Position numbers and translations under genes: made by a program. A stretch of DNA of 64,000 nt from Paenibacillus sp. FSL R5-0912 (GTDB lineage: Bacteria; Bacillota; Bacilli; Paenibacillales; Paenibacillaceae): positions 372,001 through 436,000 of the forward strand of contig NZ_CP009282.1 in assembly GCF_000758605.1 (NCBI RefSeq), read 5' to 3'. The notes beneath the pieces are model-generated. The model was not told the origin of the DNA. It made no database searches and was given only the letters and a program-made list of their open reading frames with translations. Numbering within the stretch: the first letter of the stretch is position 1; each line of letters opens with the position of its first letter. Below, in pieces: positions 25,838 through 34,269 of the stretch.

Positions 25838-26750
25838 TGAGCTGCTGGATACCTTTTATGCCTATCTCCGTACCGTGCACGTGGAGAAGCTGGTCTTCTC
25901 CGGTGTGGGCGGACGTGATGTATACAATATAACGGCTCCTTTTCTGCATGACGGGGAGGAAGTCATCTTGGGAAGAGTTGAGGAACGGGATAGTGAGTTC
26001 TCTCAAGTCTTCTTTTTTACATTCCGGGAGGATGGCGTTTGGGTACCCCGTGCACATACTCATACGTATAGTCTGCAGGATCCCTGCGTAACCCGGATTA
26101 AGGGTGAACTGATTGTCGGAGGAGTAGAAGTAATCACAGCCGGGGACAATCCGCAAAAGATAGTCTCGTGGGTCACACAGTTCTACCGGGGATACCGGAT
26201 TGATTCGATGTACCATTTCTCCTCCGGTCCGGCAATGATGAAGGATATACGGCTGATTGAGCTGCAGGATGGCAGAATCGGCGTACTCACCAGGCCGCAG
26301 GGAGAGCGGGGAGGTAGAGGGCAGATCGGCTTCACCATTATCGATTCACTGGAAGAGCTGAATGAACAGACCTTTCTGGAAGCAGAGATTCTGCAGCATC
26401 AGTTCGTGCGGGAGGAGTGGGGCGGAGCCAATGAAGCCCATCTGCTGCGCAATGGACATGTGGGTGTGCTCGGGCATATCGCCTGCTTCGACCATCTGGG
26501 GAAGAAGCATTACTACTCCATGGTCTTCTCGCTTAATCCGGATACCTTCGAAACTACTCCACTCAAAATCATCGCGGCCAGAAGCGATTTCCCCATCGGT
26601 CCGGGTAAACGCCCCGAACTCCAGGATGTCATTTTCAGCGGGGGGCTGGTGCGCTTAGAGGGCGGCCGGGCGGTATTATCTGTAGGCGTCAGCGATGCCG
26701 AAGCTTACAGAATTGAGATTCCCGATCCGTTTACAGAATATGAAGCCTGA
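25803..26750 (+). CDS. DUF1861-family protein, five-bladed propeller type
   Basis: Start 25803, with GAGGAGGAAGG immediately upstream, overlapping the HTH gene by 35 bases. The 315-residue protein reads like a DUF1861 member: GVGGRDVYNITAPF, VEERDSEFSQVFFF, LQDPCVTRIKGELIVGGVEV, REEWGGANEAHLLRNGHVGVLGHIA in pieces, and ending ISVGVSDAEA-like LSVGVSDAEAYRIEIPDPF. To my recollection the family belongs with beta-fructosidase/GH130-like propellers, whose members process mannosides or other oligosaccharides. No signal peptide. Context with GDP-mannose synthesis supports a role in mannoside turnover, but activity is unknown. Confidence 0.75.
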   Translation: MTRSTAKIATCNELLDTFYAYLRTVHVEKLVFSGVGGRDVYNITAPFLHDGEEVILGRVEERDSEFSQVFFFTFREDGVWVPRAHTHTYSLQDPCVTRIKGELIVGGVEVITAGDNPQKIVSWVTQFYRGYRIDSMYHFSSGPAMMKDIRLIELQDGRIGVLTRPQGERGGRGQIGFTIIDSLEELNEQTFLEAEILQHQFVREEWGGANEAHLLRNGHVGVLGHIACFDHLGKKHYYSMVFSLNPDTFETTPLKIIAARSDFPIGPGKRPELQDVIFSGGLVRLEGGRAVLSVGVSDAEAYRIEIPDPFTEYEA

Positions 26751-26761
26751 TTCTCGCTGGT

Positions 26762-26790
26762 TTGACTAGATTCTATGGTCATGGTACACT
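26762..26790 (+). promoter_or_regulatory. Sigma-A promoter of ctc/L25
   Basis: TTGACT (26762-26767), 17-base spacer, TACACT (26785-26790); start point about 26797, giving a leader of about 38 bases to the ATG at 26835. Confidence 0.8.
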
Positions 26791-26834
26791 TAGTATGACA
26801 AGAATTTATGGTCGAAGAGAGCGGGAACCAAGCA

Positions 26835-27416
26835 ATGAGTAAATTTATTCAACTAAACAATCGTACGTCTGATACAAAGTCCAACCTGAATGTAGCAAGA
26901 AAGCAAGGCCGCATCCCGGCTGTACTGTACGGAATTGGTAAAGATACTCTAAGTCTTGAAGTGAGCGAGAAGGAACTGCTGGAAATGCTGAGAACCAATC
27001 CGCGTGCAATCCTGCAAGCGAAATTGTCTGATGGTACAACCGTTCCGGTGGTGGTTCAGAACATCCAGAAGCAGTCGATGTCCGGTAAAGTGCTGCATAT
27101 TGATTTTCAGCATGTGAATATGAGCATCAGCATGGACAGCAAGGTTACGATTCATTTTGCAGGCGAAGCTGTTGGGGTCAAAGAAGGCGGCGTACTGCAG
27201 GTGGAAATATATGAAGTAGATGTCCGCTGTATGCCGGGCGATCTGCCGACTTCCATGGAAGTGGACATCAGCGGCCTTGCCATTGGCGACCAGTTGCTTG
27301 TGTCTGATCTGATTTTCCAGGATGGTATTGAAGTGCTGACCGATCCAAGTACAGTAATGATTCAGATCAAGACTGTGCATGAAGAAGCTGAAGAACCGGA
27401 AGTCACTCCGGCTTAA
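26835..27416 (+). CDS. ctc: Ribosomal protein L25 / general stress protein Ctc
   Basis: Start set at 26835 (Met-Ser-Lys-Phe); the alternative at 26808 is only about 11 bases from the predicted transcription start. The 193-residue protein has the N-terminal 5S-rRNA-binding L25 domain (ARKQGRIPAVLYGIGKD, LEVSEKELLEML, VVQNIQKQ, VLHIDFQHV) and the C-terminal TL5/Ctc beta domain (VKEGGVLQVEIYEVDVRCMPGDLP), then an acidic tail. It binds 5S rRNA in the large subunit. A plain sigma-A promoter is visible; no sigma-B type promoter is seen, unlike B. subtilis ctc. A long hairpin terminator follows. Confidence 0.93.
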   Translation: MSKFIQLNNRTSDTKSNLNVARKQGRIPAVLYGIGKDTLSLEVSEKELLEMLRTNPRAILQAKLSDGTTVPVVVQNIQKQSMSGKVLHIDFQHVNMSISMDSKVTIHFAGEAVGVKEGGVLQVEIYEVDVRCMPGDLPTSMEVDISGLAIGDQLLVSDLIFQDGIEVLTDPSTVMIQIKTVHEEAEEPEVTPA

Positions 27417-27431
27417 ATAGAGGATAACGAA

Positions 27432-27509
27432 TATAGCCCCTTTGGGCAGAACGTATTGGGAACTCATGATGATGTCATGATTCCGGCTACGTCTGCTGGA
27501 AGGGGCTAT
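27432..27509. terminator. Long bidirectional terminator between L25 and permease genes
   Basis: ATAGCCCCTTTGGGCAGA... pairs with ...TCTGCTGGAAGGGGCTAT, with a further inner hairpin (ATGATG/CATGAT region). Convergent genes end on both sides. Confidence 0.75.
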
Positions 27510-27543
27510 TTGTTGTTCTAACAGGCATATTTCCGGGAAGGAG

Positions 27544-28431
27544 CTACTTCAGTGCTCCCTCCGTCAGGCCGGCAACGATATAGCGGTGGAAGAAGAGGTA
27601 TACGACAATCATCGGGAGCGTAATAATCGCCAGTGCGGAGAAAAGCAGCTTATAGTCGGTCATATATCGGCTGGAGAAGGCCAGCAGGCCGATCGGGATG
27701 GTCTTCAGTGCATCATTCTGGATGTACAGCATGGCCAGCAGCAGCTCATTCCAAGCATTCAGCGCCGAGAAGATCCCCACGGTAGCCATGTTTGGAACAA
27801 GCAGCGGAAGGATAATTCTGCTGTACATCACCCAGTCATTACAGCCGTCCATGCGGGCAGCTTCCAGCAGTTCTTTTGGTACGGAGTCTAAGTACGCCTT
27901 GAGCAGAAAGATAGCCAGCGGAAGTCCTGTTCCTATATAAGGAAGAATTAACCCCATATAGGAATCCTTCAAATTCAGCTGCTCAAAAATATAGCTCTGG
28001 GCAATGAAGAAGGATTGCAGCGGCATGAACAGTCCGAATACGAACATTAGCATCAGGAAGCTGCTTCCTCGGAATCGCAGCTTACTGAAGGCAAAGGCTG
28101 CGAGGCTGGCGAAGAGCAGAATGCCTGCTACGGTAGCCGAGGTGACGATTACGCTGTTGCTGGCATAGGTGCTCATATTGCCGACAGTCCACGCTTTGGA
28201 CCAGTTCTGCAGATTAACCTGTTCCGGCAGCGCGAACGGGGTGGAGAAGATCTTACGGTTCTCACGGAATGAGGAGAGGATAAGCCAGAGGATCGGATAG
28301 AAATAGAAGCAGGAGATGAAGATCATGAACAGATAATACAGAATATGTGAGAGCGGTCTGCGTTTTGCCGACTCCCCTCCGCTGTAAGCGTCGTTCTTGA
28401 TATCCAGGGCTGTGGTCGTCAAGGAGAACAC
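27544..28431 (-). CDS. Carbohydrate ABC permease (MalG/LacG type)
   Basis: A 295-residue membrane protein with six predicted spans. The cytoplasmic loop LLEAARMDGCNDWVMYSRIILPLLVP is the EAA motif of sugar permeases, and the end HRYIVAGLTEGALK is the usual C-terminus of this subfamily. It pairs with the permease at 28629. The two are separated by nearly 200 bases of repeats, unusual for such pairs. No substrate-binding protein gene accompanies them here. Confidence 0.92.
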   Translation of the reverse strand: MFSLTTTALDIKNDAYSGGESAKRRPLSHILYYLFMIFISCFYFYPILWLILSSFRENRKIFSTPFALPEQVNLQNWSKAWTVGNMSTYASNSVIVTSATVAGILLFASLAAFAFSKLRFRGSSFLMLMFVFGLFMPLQSFFIAQSYIFEQLNLKDSYMGLILPYIGTGLPLAIFLLKAYLDSVPKELLEAARMDGCNDWVMYSRIILPLLVPNMATVGIFSALNAWNELLLAMLYIQNDALKTIPIGLLAFSSRYMTDYKLLFSALAIITLPMIVVYLFFHRYIVAGLTEGALK

Positions 28432-28466
28432 CTCACTTTCTCATGATTTCAGAGTTTACATGTTTC

Positions 28467-28522
28467 GGTGGCCCCACAAAGTACCTGAGTCATCACCCGA
28501 AGCCAAAGCCCCGCTTTGTGGG
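28467..28522 (+). repeat. Interspersed repeat family 2, copy 2
   Basis: Matches 17251-17308 through AAAGTACCTGAGT and GAAGCCAAAGCCCC. GCCCCACAAAG pairs with CTTTGTGGG. It lies directly before a family 1 repeat in the gap between two permease genes. Confidence 0.75.
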
Positions 28523-28530
28523 ATTATTCT

Positions 28531-28630
28531 AAAATATAAGAATTTTATATGTTGGACACTATAAATTATCCTTCTATTTCTCGCTGAAACGGTACCGTCC
28601 TTTGAGAGGACGGCAAAGCCGTTTCTGCTT
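28531..28630 (+). repeat. Interspersed repeat family 1, complete copy
   Basis: Contains AAAATATAAGAATTTTATATG, loop, ATAAATTATCCTTCTATTTC, TCGCTGAAACGGTACCGTCC, then the hairpin return GGACGGCAAAGCCGTTTC and TGCTT. Its last bases overlap the stop codon (28629-28631) of the leftward permease gene, so the element provides the end of that gene. Confidence 0.87.
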
Positions 28631-29513
28631 AATACTCCAGCACACCGGAGTCTTTCTTCTTCAGTCTGCCGGCAACAAGCCCGATGATCGCAATCACGAT
28701 TGTCATTATGACAGCGAGCGCAGAGCCGTAGCCGATGCTCATGTGGGTAAAGACTACTTTGACCAGATAGGTCGTAACGATTTCGGTCGAATTATACGGC
28801 CCGCCGTTAGTCATTACATAGAACAGGTCGAAGGACTGGAAGCCGGTAAGCACACATAGCATGATGCCTGTCTCTACCAGATTACGGATCATCGGTACCT
28901 TGATCTTGAAGAATATCTGTCCTTCCCCGGCGCCATCCAGATGGGCGGATTCATAGACTTCTTTGGAAATGCGCTGGATTCCGGAATAAAAGATGGTCAT
29001 ATAGAACCCTGCGTAGACCCAGCCGGATACGATGCAGATGGCGTAAAGTGCCGTATCGGGGTTGCCTAGCCAGACTCTGGTCCAGCTCTCCAGGCCGATC
29101 TTCTCCAGCAGGATATTGATAAGGCCGAAGTCGGAATTATAGACGAATTTCCATAAGTAGGAGACGACAATCATCGGCAGCATGACGGGCACGAAGAATG
29201 CTAGCCGGAATATTCCGCTGCCCTTGCGGCCCATCGTGATTAATCCTGCGAGTCCCAGTCCGACAAGGACTTCAACAACGACCGTGGCTACAATATAAAT
29301 CAGTGTGTGTCCATAGGAATTAATGTAGATGCGGTCTTGAAAAGCCCGGATGTAATTGTCAAAGCCGGTGAATTTCATATGGCCGATCCCGTTCCAATCG
29401 TAGAAGCTGAATACGAATGTCATGAGGACCGGAATAAGTACAACAAAGGCAAACAGCAGGAGGGCTGGCGAGATGAACAGGTAGGGAGAGAGCTTATTGC
29501 TTCGGCCGGACAT
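28629..29513 (-). CDS. Carbohydrate ABC permease (MalF/UgpA type)
   Basis: A 294-residue membrane protein with six predicted spans and EAA loop VYESAHLDGAGEGQIFFKIKVPMIR. The N-terminus (SNKLSPYLFISPALLLFAFVVLIPVLMT in pieces) is typical of the first sugar permease. The stop codon sits in a family 1 repeat. Upstream on the minus strand there is only a stem-loop and then the kinase remnant, so the expected binding-protein gene is missing. An ATPase such as MsmK, encoded elsewhere, would normally serve it. Confidence 0.92.
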   Translation of the reverse strand: MSGRSNKLSPYLFISPALLLFAFVVLIPVLMTFVFSFYDWNGIGHMKFTGFDNYIRAFQDRIYINSYGHTLIYIVATVVVEVLVGLGLAGLITMGRKGSGIFRLAFFVPVMLPMIVVSYLWKFVYNSDFGLINILLEKIGLESWTRVWLGNPDTALYAICIVSGWVYAGFYMTIFYSGIQRISKEVYESAHLDGAGEGQIFFKIKVPMIRNLVETGIMLCVLTGFQSFDLFYVMTNGGPYNSTEIVTTYLVKVVFTHMSIGYGSALAVIMTIVIAIIGLVAGRLKKKDSGVLEY

Positions 29514-29546
29514 GGGACCACCTCCAATTCAAGATAAGATAAGGGG

Positions 29547-29564
29547 GACCGCCGCAGGGCGGTC
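29547..29564. repeat. Stem-loop upstream of orphan permease gene
   Basis: GACCGCC and GGCGGTC flank GCAG. On the minus strand it sits just before the permease ribosome-binding site, the place where binding-protein/permease intergenic hairpins usually occur (compare 18574 and 55140). Confidence 0.55.
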
Positions 29565-29582
29565 TATAGTATAGAAGCATAA

Positions 29583-30251
29583 GAAACCGGAGGGGATGGG
29601 AGCCGGGATAACACGGGAGTGGTGCTTGTCTGTGGAAGCAATACGAACGCAGCGGGCCGCAACCGGCTCGGGCAAACGGTGCAGGTAGGCGGATTCGATA
29701 CTTTGTTCGGTGACCGGGCCGGCGGCTTTTATCTCGCTGCACAGGCACTCGGCAGGGCTGTGCGCTGCTGGGAAGGCAGGGAACCCTACAGTGATCTGGT
29801 CGAGCGGATACCTCTGAGGCTTGGGTTTACAAGCTTCGGGGAGATGCTGAACCGGTATCTCGATGATGAGATCACTGCGGCGCCGCTGGAGCTGTCGCTG
29901 ATTGTTCACGAATCGGCAGACTCGGGTGATTGGCTCTCCCGCCAGTTGCTTGCAGATATGGGCAGAGAGCTGGGGATTTCTGCATCGGCCGTAATCCGCA
30001 AACTGGGCGGCTTTGAAGAGGAAGCGGTGCCGGTCATCCTTACGGGGAGTATCCTTCAATCCGGCAGAAACCCGTTGCTGCTGGATGCGCTGCTTCAAGA
30101 GGTGAAGGCGGAGCATCCCCTTAGCACACTAGTAATCCCGGAGCTGCCGCCTGTATTCGGTGCGGTGATGCTTGCCATGGACCAGCTTGGCCTGCCCGTA
30201 ACCACAGCAATAATAGAGAGTTTCAAGAGAGACGGAGGAAATCACAAATGA
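29583..30251 (+). pseudogene. N-terminally truncated BadF/BadG-type sugar kinase (N-acetylglucosamine-kinase-like)
   Basis: The frame is open from 29583 (after TAA at 29580-29582); recognisable homology starts with DNTGVVLVCGSNTNAAGR, which in intact kinases of this family lies about 100 residues from the N-terminus. The first phosphate-binding part (Gly-Asp/Gly-Gly-Gly-Thr type motif) is absent. The only start is GTG at 29619, with a poor ribosome-binding site. The C-terminal part is otherwise intact and ends in an ATGA overlap with the GH4 gene (30248), showing that the two were co-translated. The fragment cannot be an active kinase by itself. The missing end lies exactly where the divergent permease operon has lost its binding-protein gene. 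Confidence 0.75.
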
Positions 30252-31576
30252 AGAAGAACCACTTGAAAATCGCAGTAATCGGAGGAGGCTCCTCCTATAC
30301 GCCGGAGCTTGTAGAGGGACTGATCCGTTATTATGATGAATTCCCGGTTGCTGAGCTGTATCTGGCTGATATTAAGGCCGGAGCGGACAAGCTGAGAATC
30401 ATAGGTGAACTGGCGCAGCGTATGATTGATGCAAGCGGCAAACCAATGAAGCTGCATACGACGCTGGACCGGCGCGAAGCGATTCGCGGTGCGGATTTTG
30501 TCGCTACGCAGATCCGTGTGGGCATGCTGGATGCCCGCTCAAGAGATGAGAAGATACCGCTGGCCCATCATTTAATCGGCCAGGAGACGACGGGCGCGGG
30601 CGGATTCGCCAAGGCGCTTCGCACCATTCCGGTAATTCTGGACATTTGCCGGGATATTGAGGAACTGGCTCCGGGCGCGTTCATGATCAACTTCACCAAC
30701 CCGGCCGGTATTATTACGGAAGCCGTCTCGAAGCATTCCCGTGTCAAATCTGTCGGGCTGTGCAATCTCCCGATAAGCACGAAGATGCAGATCGCTGAGC
30801 TCTACGGGGTTCCGCAATCGGATATGTTTATTGAGATTGTCGGAATCAATCATCTCCACTGGACGACCCGGGTGCTGATTGAAGGAGAGGACGTGACGGA
30901 GGATTTCCTGAACAAGCTGTCCGGAGCCAAAGGACCTTCGATGGCCAATATACCCGATCTGGAGTGGGATTCCGAATTCATTCAGTCCGTGGGAGCACTT
31001 CCTTGCCCCTACCACCGTTATTATTATATGAAGGAGGAGATGTACCGGGAGATCTCCGGGCATTATCAAGAGACCGGAAAGACCCGTGCCGATGAGGTAA
31101 AAGAAGTAGAAGCCGAGCTGTTCGAGATCTATAAGCAACCTGAAGTGAACAGTAAGCCGGCTCAATTGGAGAAACGCGGCGGTGCCTACTATTCGGAAGC
31201 GGCTGTTCAATTGATGAAGTCCATCTATAATGATACCGGCGACATTCAGACGGTCAATGTGCGTAATCAGGGGACTATCCCTGATCTTCCGGGCGATGTC
31301 TCCATTGAGATCAACTGTGTTATCAAATCCGATGGACCGCATGCGCTTGCCCCGAGTAAGCCGCTCCCTCCCCAGATCAGAGGTCTGCTGCAGGTGGTGA
31401 AGGCTTATGAAGAGCTGACGATTGAAGCGGCAGTGAAAGGGGATTATGCCTCTGCACTACAGGCGCTGACGATCCACCCGCTGATAGGAGATGAGCGGAT
31501 CGCCAAGGAGGTTCTGGCCGATATTCTTGAGCAGAATGCCGATTATCTGCCCCAATTCCAGGTGCGGGCAAGATGA
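30248..31576 (+). CDS. GH4 6-phospho-beta-glucosidase-like glycosidase
   Basis: A 442-residue NAD- and metal-dependent glycoside hydrolase. The Rossmann motif IAVIGGGSSYTPEL starts at residue 8, and the family signature includes GQETTGAGGFAKALRTIP and NFTNPAG. The metal-binding Cys172 is in GLCNLP and His202 in GINHLHW. GH4 enzymes act by oxidation-elimination on phosphorylated disaccharides or glycosides in the cytoplasm; the sequence style favours 6-phospho-beta-glucosidase over alpha-galactosidase. The start overlaps the truncated kinase by four bases. If translation depended on coupling, loss of the kinase start may reduce its expression, although GGAGGAA also precedes the ATG. Confidence 0.92.
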   Translation: MKKNHLKIAVIGGGSSYTPELVEGLIRYYDEFPVAELYLADIKAGADKLRIIGELAQRMIDASGKPMKLHTTLDRREAIRGADFVATQIRVGMLDARSRDEKIPLAHHLIGQETTGAGGFAKALRTIPVILDICRDIEELAPGAFMINFTNPAGIITEAVSKHSRVKSVGLCNLPISTKMQIAELYGVPQSDMFIEIVGINHLHWTTRVLIEGEDVTEDFLNKLSGAKGPSMANIPDLEWDSEFIQSVGALPCPYHRYYYMKEEMYREISGHYQETGKTRADEVKEVEAELFEIYKQPEVNSKPAQLEKRGGAYYSEAAVQLMKSIYNDTGDIQTVNVRNQGTIPDLPGDVSIEINCVIKSDGPHALAPSKPLPPQIRGLLQVVKAYEELTIEAAVKGDYASALQALTIHPLIGDERIAKEVLADILEQNADYLPQFQVRAR

Positions 31577-31590
31577 ACCCGGGAATAACA

Positions 31591-31637
31591 GCATCAGCCC
31601 CATTCAGCGCCGAGTAGCTGCTGAATGGGGCTGATGC
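31591..31637. terminator. Perfect 18-bp hairpin, bidirectional terminator
   Basis: Arms 31591-31608 and 31620-31637 are exact complements (GCATCAGCCCCATTCAGC). Convergent GH4 and helicase genes end on each side. Confidence 0.85.
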
Positions 31638-31663
31638 TTGTGTACAGGCGGCCGTGTGTCCCG

Positions 31664-34000
31664 TTATACAGGGACTTCCCGGGTGCTTTTTTCCATCGGG
31701 GATTTGCACAGCGGACAGGGCTTCGAGGCAAGGTGATCCTCGGCTCCGCCCGCCTTCATCCGGGTCCAGCCCGGGCAGGACTTCCCGGAACAGCTCCAGA
31801 CGGGAACTGTATGCATTCTGGCTGCAGAGGACCCGGACGAATAGCTGCTGCGTACTACAGTGCTTCTGTTTCCGGCGGCCGGTGCAGTTGCCTGAGGCGG
31901 TGCTGCAGCGCGGAAGGCGGAGAGCATGAAGCGCGAGACCTCTGCCTTCTTGCCCCGGTGCCTTGCGGGCGAGCTGATGAACAGCTCCTCGCGGGCCCGG
32001 GTAACGGCTACATAGGCGAGTCTGCGTTCCTCTTCGAGTGCAGCTATTCCAGCCTCAGCTGCGGCTCTGGCGGCAGCACTGCCGACCACAGTAACGCTTG
32101 CCTTCGCCGGCTTGCGGTCCTTCAGCCGGCCCTCCTCCAGTGCGGAGCTATGCGGCAGAATACCCTCGGAAGCCCCGATAAGGAAGACTACGGGGAACTC
32201 CAGTCCTTTGGATTTATGGATAGTCATCAGGGCGATGCGGTTGCCTTGCTCCTTAAGCCCCGGCTGACGGCTCTGCTCGTTGCGCTCGGTTACGTTATCA
32301 ATGAATTCGAGGAACAACGGGATCGTGCCGAACCGCTCTGCGGATGCCTCCAGCTCATCGAGCATTTCCTTAAGCGTCTCCCGGTGCAATGTGGCCTGGT
32401 GCCGTTCATTGGCTTCAATGAAATAGTCATAGAAAACAGTGCGGATCTGGCGGATCGCCTGCACCGGCGTCAGCCCGCTCAGCCCGCGGATCAGATCCAG
32501 CCGCTCGCGCAGCTTGGTAGCTTTGAAATCCTCCATGCCCGGCATGGACAGGAGGTGAATCAGCGGGCCCTGTTTCGCCTGCACGGACTCCATGCGGCGG
32601 ATATGCTCCATCCCTTTTTCCCGGCTCATGTAGAGGGTCGGCAGAATATTCTCCATCGCGGCGAAGTTACGGCGGTTAACAGACAGGCGCAGATGATCCA
32701 GCACGGGGGAGATCAGCCAATGCTCGTAGAGCAGCTGGCCTTCGCCGTAGTCTACATAAGGGATATCGCGCATCAGCAGCAGCTCTAGGATTGCCCGGTT
32801 GCTGCTGGTGGCGCGGTACAACAGCGCATAATCGCGATATTCCCTTGCTCCGCTGCCAATCTCACGTTCAATATGCTCTACAATCTGCTCGGCCTCTTCG
32901 TCCGCAGTCTGCGGACGAAGATAGCGGGGCGGATTTCCACTGCTTTTGGCCGCTTGCAGCGTCTTGGCCCGGCGCCGTGTATTATGGCGAATAATCCCGT
33001 TACCGAGCCCGATAATGGCCGGTCCGGAGCGGTAATTGATATCGAGGGTGATCACCTTGGCATTTGGATACAGTTTCTCGAACTCCAGAATGAACTCGCT
33101 GCGCGCCCCGTTGAAGGAATAGATGGTCTGATCATCGTCTCCGACCACCATCAGGTTGTCCTGTGGATGGGCGATCATTTTGACCAGCTCATATTGCAGC
33201 GCATTCGTATCCTGGAATTCATCGACCATTACATATTGGTATTTCTGCTGCAGCTCCAGCAGCAGCGCCGGCTGCTCCCGGAGCATCCGGTAGGCGATCA
33301 GCAGCACGTCGTCGAAATCGATTTTGAAATGTTCGGTCTTCCACTGCTCGTACAGGGCGAGAATGGCCTTCATTTCCTTCTCCGCTTCTGTCGTTTCCGG
33401 CATATCCTCGGGCAAGCCCATATTCATCTTGCAGGAGGAGAGCAAGGTGAGCAGATTCTCTGGGGGATAGGCATCCTTCGGCAGCCCAAGCTGACGCATG
33501 ATCTGCTTCAGCAGGATGTGCTGGCGCCGCGTCTCGTGGAAAATATCCTGCCGCAGTCCCTGACGGCGCAGGAAATAGAGGAAGAACGAGTGGAACGTGC
33601 GGGCCTGCAGCCGTGCGGCATCACCTGCGTTCACACCCGGCAGCACGGCAATCCGCTCCCGCATTTCCGCCGCAGCCTTGCTGGAGAACGTGAGCAGCAG
33701 CAGCCGGCCCGGGGCGATGCCGCGCACAGACAGCAAATACCCGGTTCTGCAGATCAGCACCGAGGTTTTGCCGGAGCCTGCTCCCGCCAGCGTCAGCAGC
33801 GGCCCGAGATGATGCCGCACCGCTGAGATTTGCGGAGAATTGAGCAGAATGCCGCCTTCCTCCAGCCTGCGGAAGTAAGCCGCGTCGCTGTCTCCGGGTT
33901 TCACGGTCTCCCTGCTCGTCCGGGCGGAGGCAACCTTCGCCTGGGGGATTTTCTCGCCGGTAGCACCGAGCGGTATATTATGAAATAATAGCTTGTTCAT
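31664..34000 (-). CDS. UvrD/PcrA-like superfamily 1 helicase with C-terminal Cys cluster
   Basis: A 778-residue 3'-5' DNA helicase of the YjcD-like group. Motifs: Walker A LAGAGSGKTS (about 70), Ia LLLTFSSKAAAEM, II VDEFQDTNALQYE, III VVGDDDQTIYSFNGA, IV LDINYRSG, V MTIHKSKGLEFPVV, VI VAVTRAREEL. After the helicase core a variable Ala/Ser-rich segment leads to VWSCSGKSCPGW and KPCPLCKSPM, a possible zinc ribbon. Main domestic PcrA enzymes are nearer 750 residues and operon-linked to ligA; this one stands alone, so it is probably an accessory repair helicase. Confidence 0.9.
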   Translation of the reverse strand: MNKLLFHNIPLGATGEKIPQAKVASARTSRETVKPGDSDAAYFRRLEEGGILLNSPQISAVRHHLGPLLTLAGAGSGKTSVLICRTGYLLSVRGIAPGRLLLLTFSSKAAAEMRERIAVLPGVNAGDAARLQARTFHSFFLYFLRRQGLRQDIFHETRRQHILLKQIMRQLGLPKDAYPPENLLTLLSSCKMNMGLPEDMPETTEAEKEMKAILALYEQWKTEHFKIDFDDVLLIAYRMLREQPALLLELQQKYQYVMVDEFQDTNALQYELVKMIAHPQDNLMVVGDDDQTIYSFNGARSEFILEFEKLYPNAKVITLDINYRSGPAIIGLGNGIIRHNTRRRAKTLQAAKSSGNPPRYLRPQTADEEAEQIVEHIEREIGSGAREYRDYALLYRATSSNRAILELLLMRDIPYVDYGEGQLLYEHWLISPVLDHLRLSVNRRNFAAMENILPTLYMSREKGMEHIRRMESVQAKQGPLIHLLSMPGMEDFKATKLRERLDLIRGLSGLTPVQAIRQIRTVFYDYFIEANERHQATLHRETLKEMLDELEASAERFGTIPLFLEFIDNVTERNEQSRQPGLKEQGNRIALMTIHKSKGLEFPVVFLIGASEGILPHSSALEEGRLKDRKPAKASVTVVGSAAARAAAEAGIAALEEERRLAYVAVTRAREELFISSPARHRGKKAEVSRFMLSAFRAAAPPQATAPAAGNRSTVVRSSYSSGSSAARMHTVPVWSCSGKSCPGWTRMKAGGAEDHLASKPCPLCKSPMEKSTREVPV

Positions 34001-34269
34001 TGGAATTCACCTTCATTTATTCTATAAGCTAATCTGCAAGTAGAAATGATAGAGTCTCGAATACATTGATATAGTGATTAAGCAGCCGTACATTTTGACC
34101 AGTATACAATATACCATTCTGATCCGGTTTCTGCACGGGAGAGGAATAGAAAAGATAGGACTGGAAATAAGTTTCTTCTAATAATAAGTGTTGAGTAATT
34201 ATATGGAATAAAAGATCAAATGTAATTCCAACAGCCATGATATCGTATTAACAGAGGAGGGGACAGCCT
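34001..34269. other. Divergent intergenic region, no gene seen
   Basis: A/T-rich 269-base gap between the leftward helicase and the rightward AraC gene. It must hold both promoters. I could not fix a convincing -35/-10 pair for either, and I see no strong hairpin or repeat. Confidence 0.5.

Noticed and set aside
31625-32788. 387-codon open frame antisense to the helicase gene
   Set aside because: It lies wholly opposite a well-supported helicase, has no ribosome-binding site and its translation is Arg/Cys/Leu-rich without family features; a G/C third-position shadow.
32873-33826. 317-codon open frame antisense to the helicase gene
   Set aside because: Same reasoning: full overlap with helicase motifs on the other strand and no recognisable protein.
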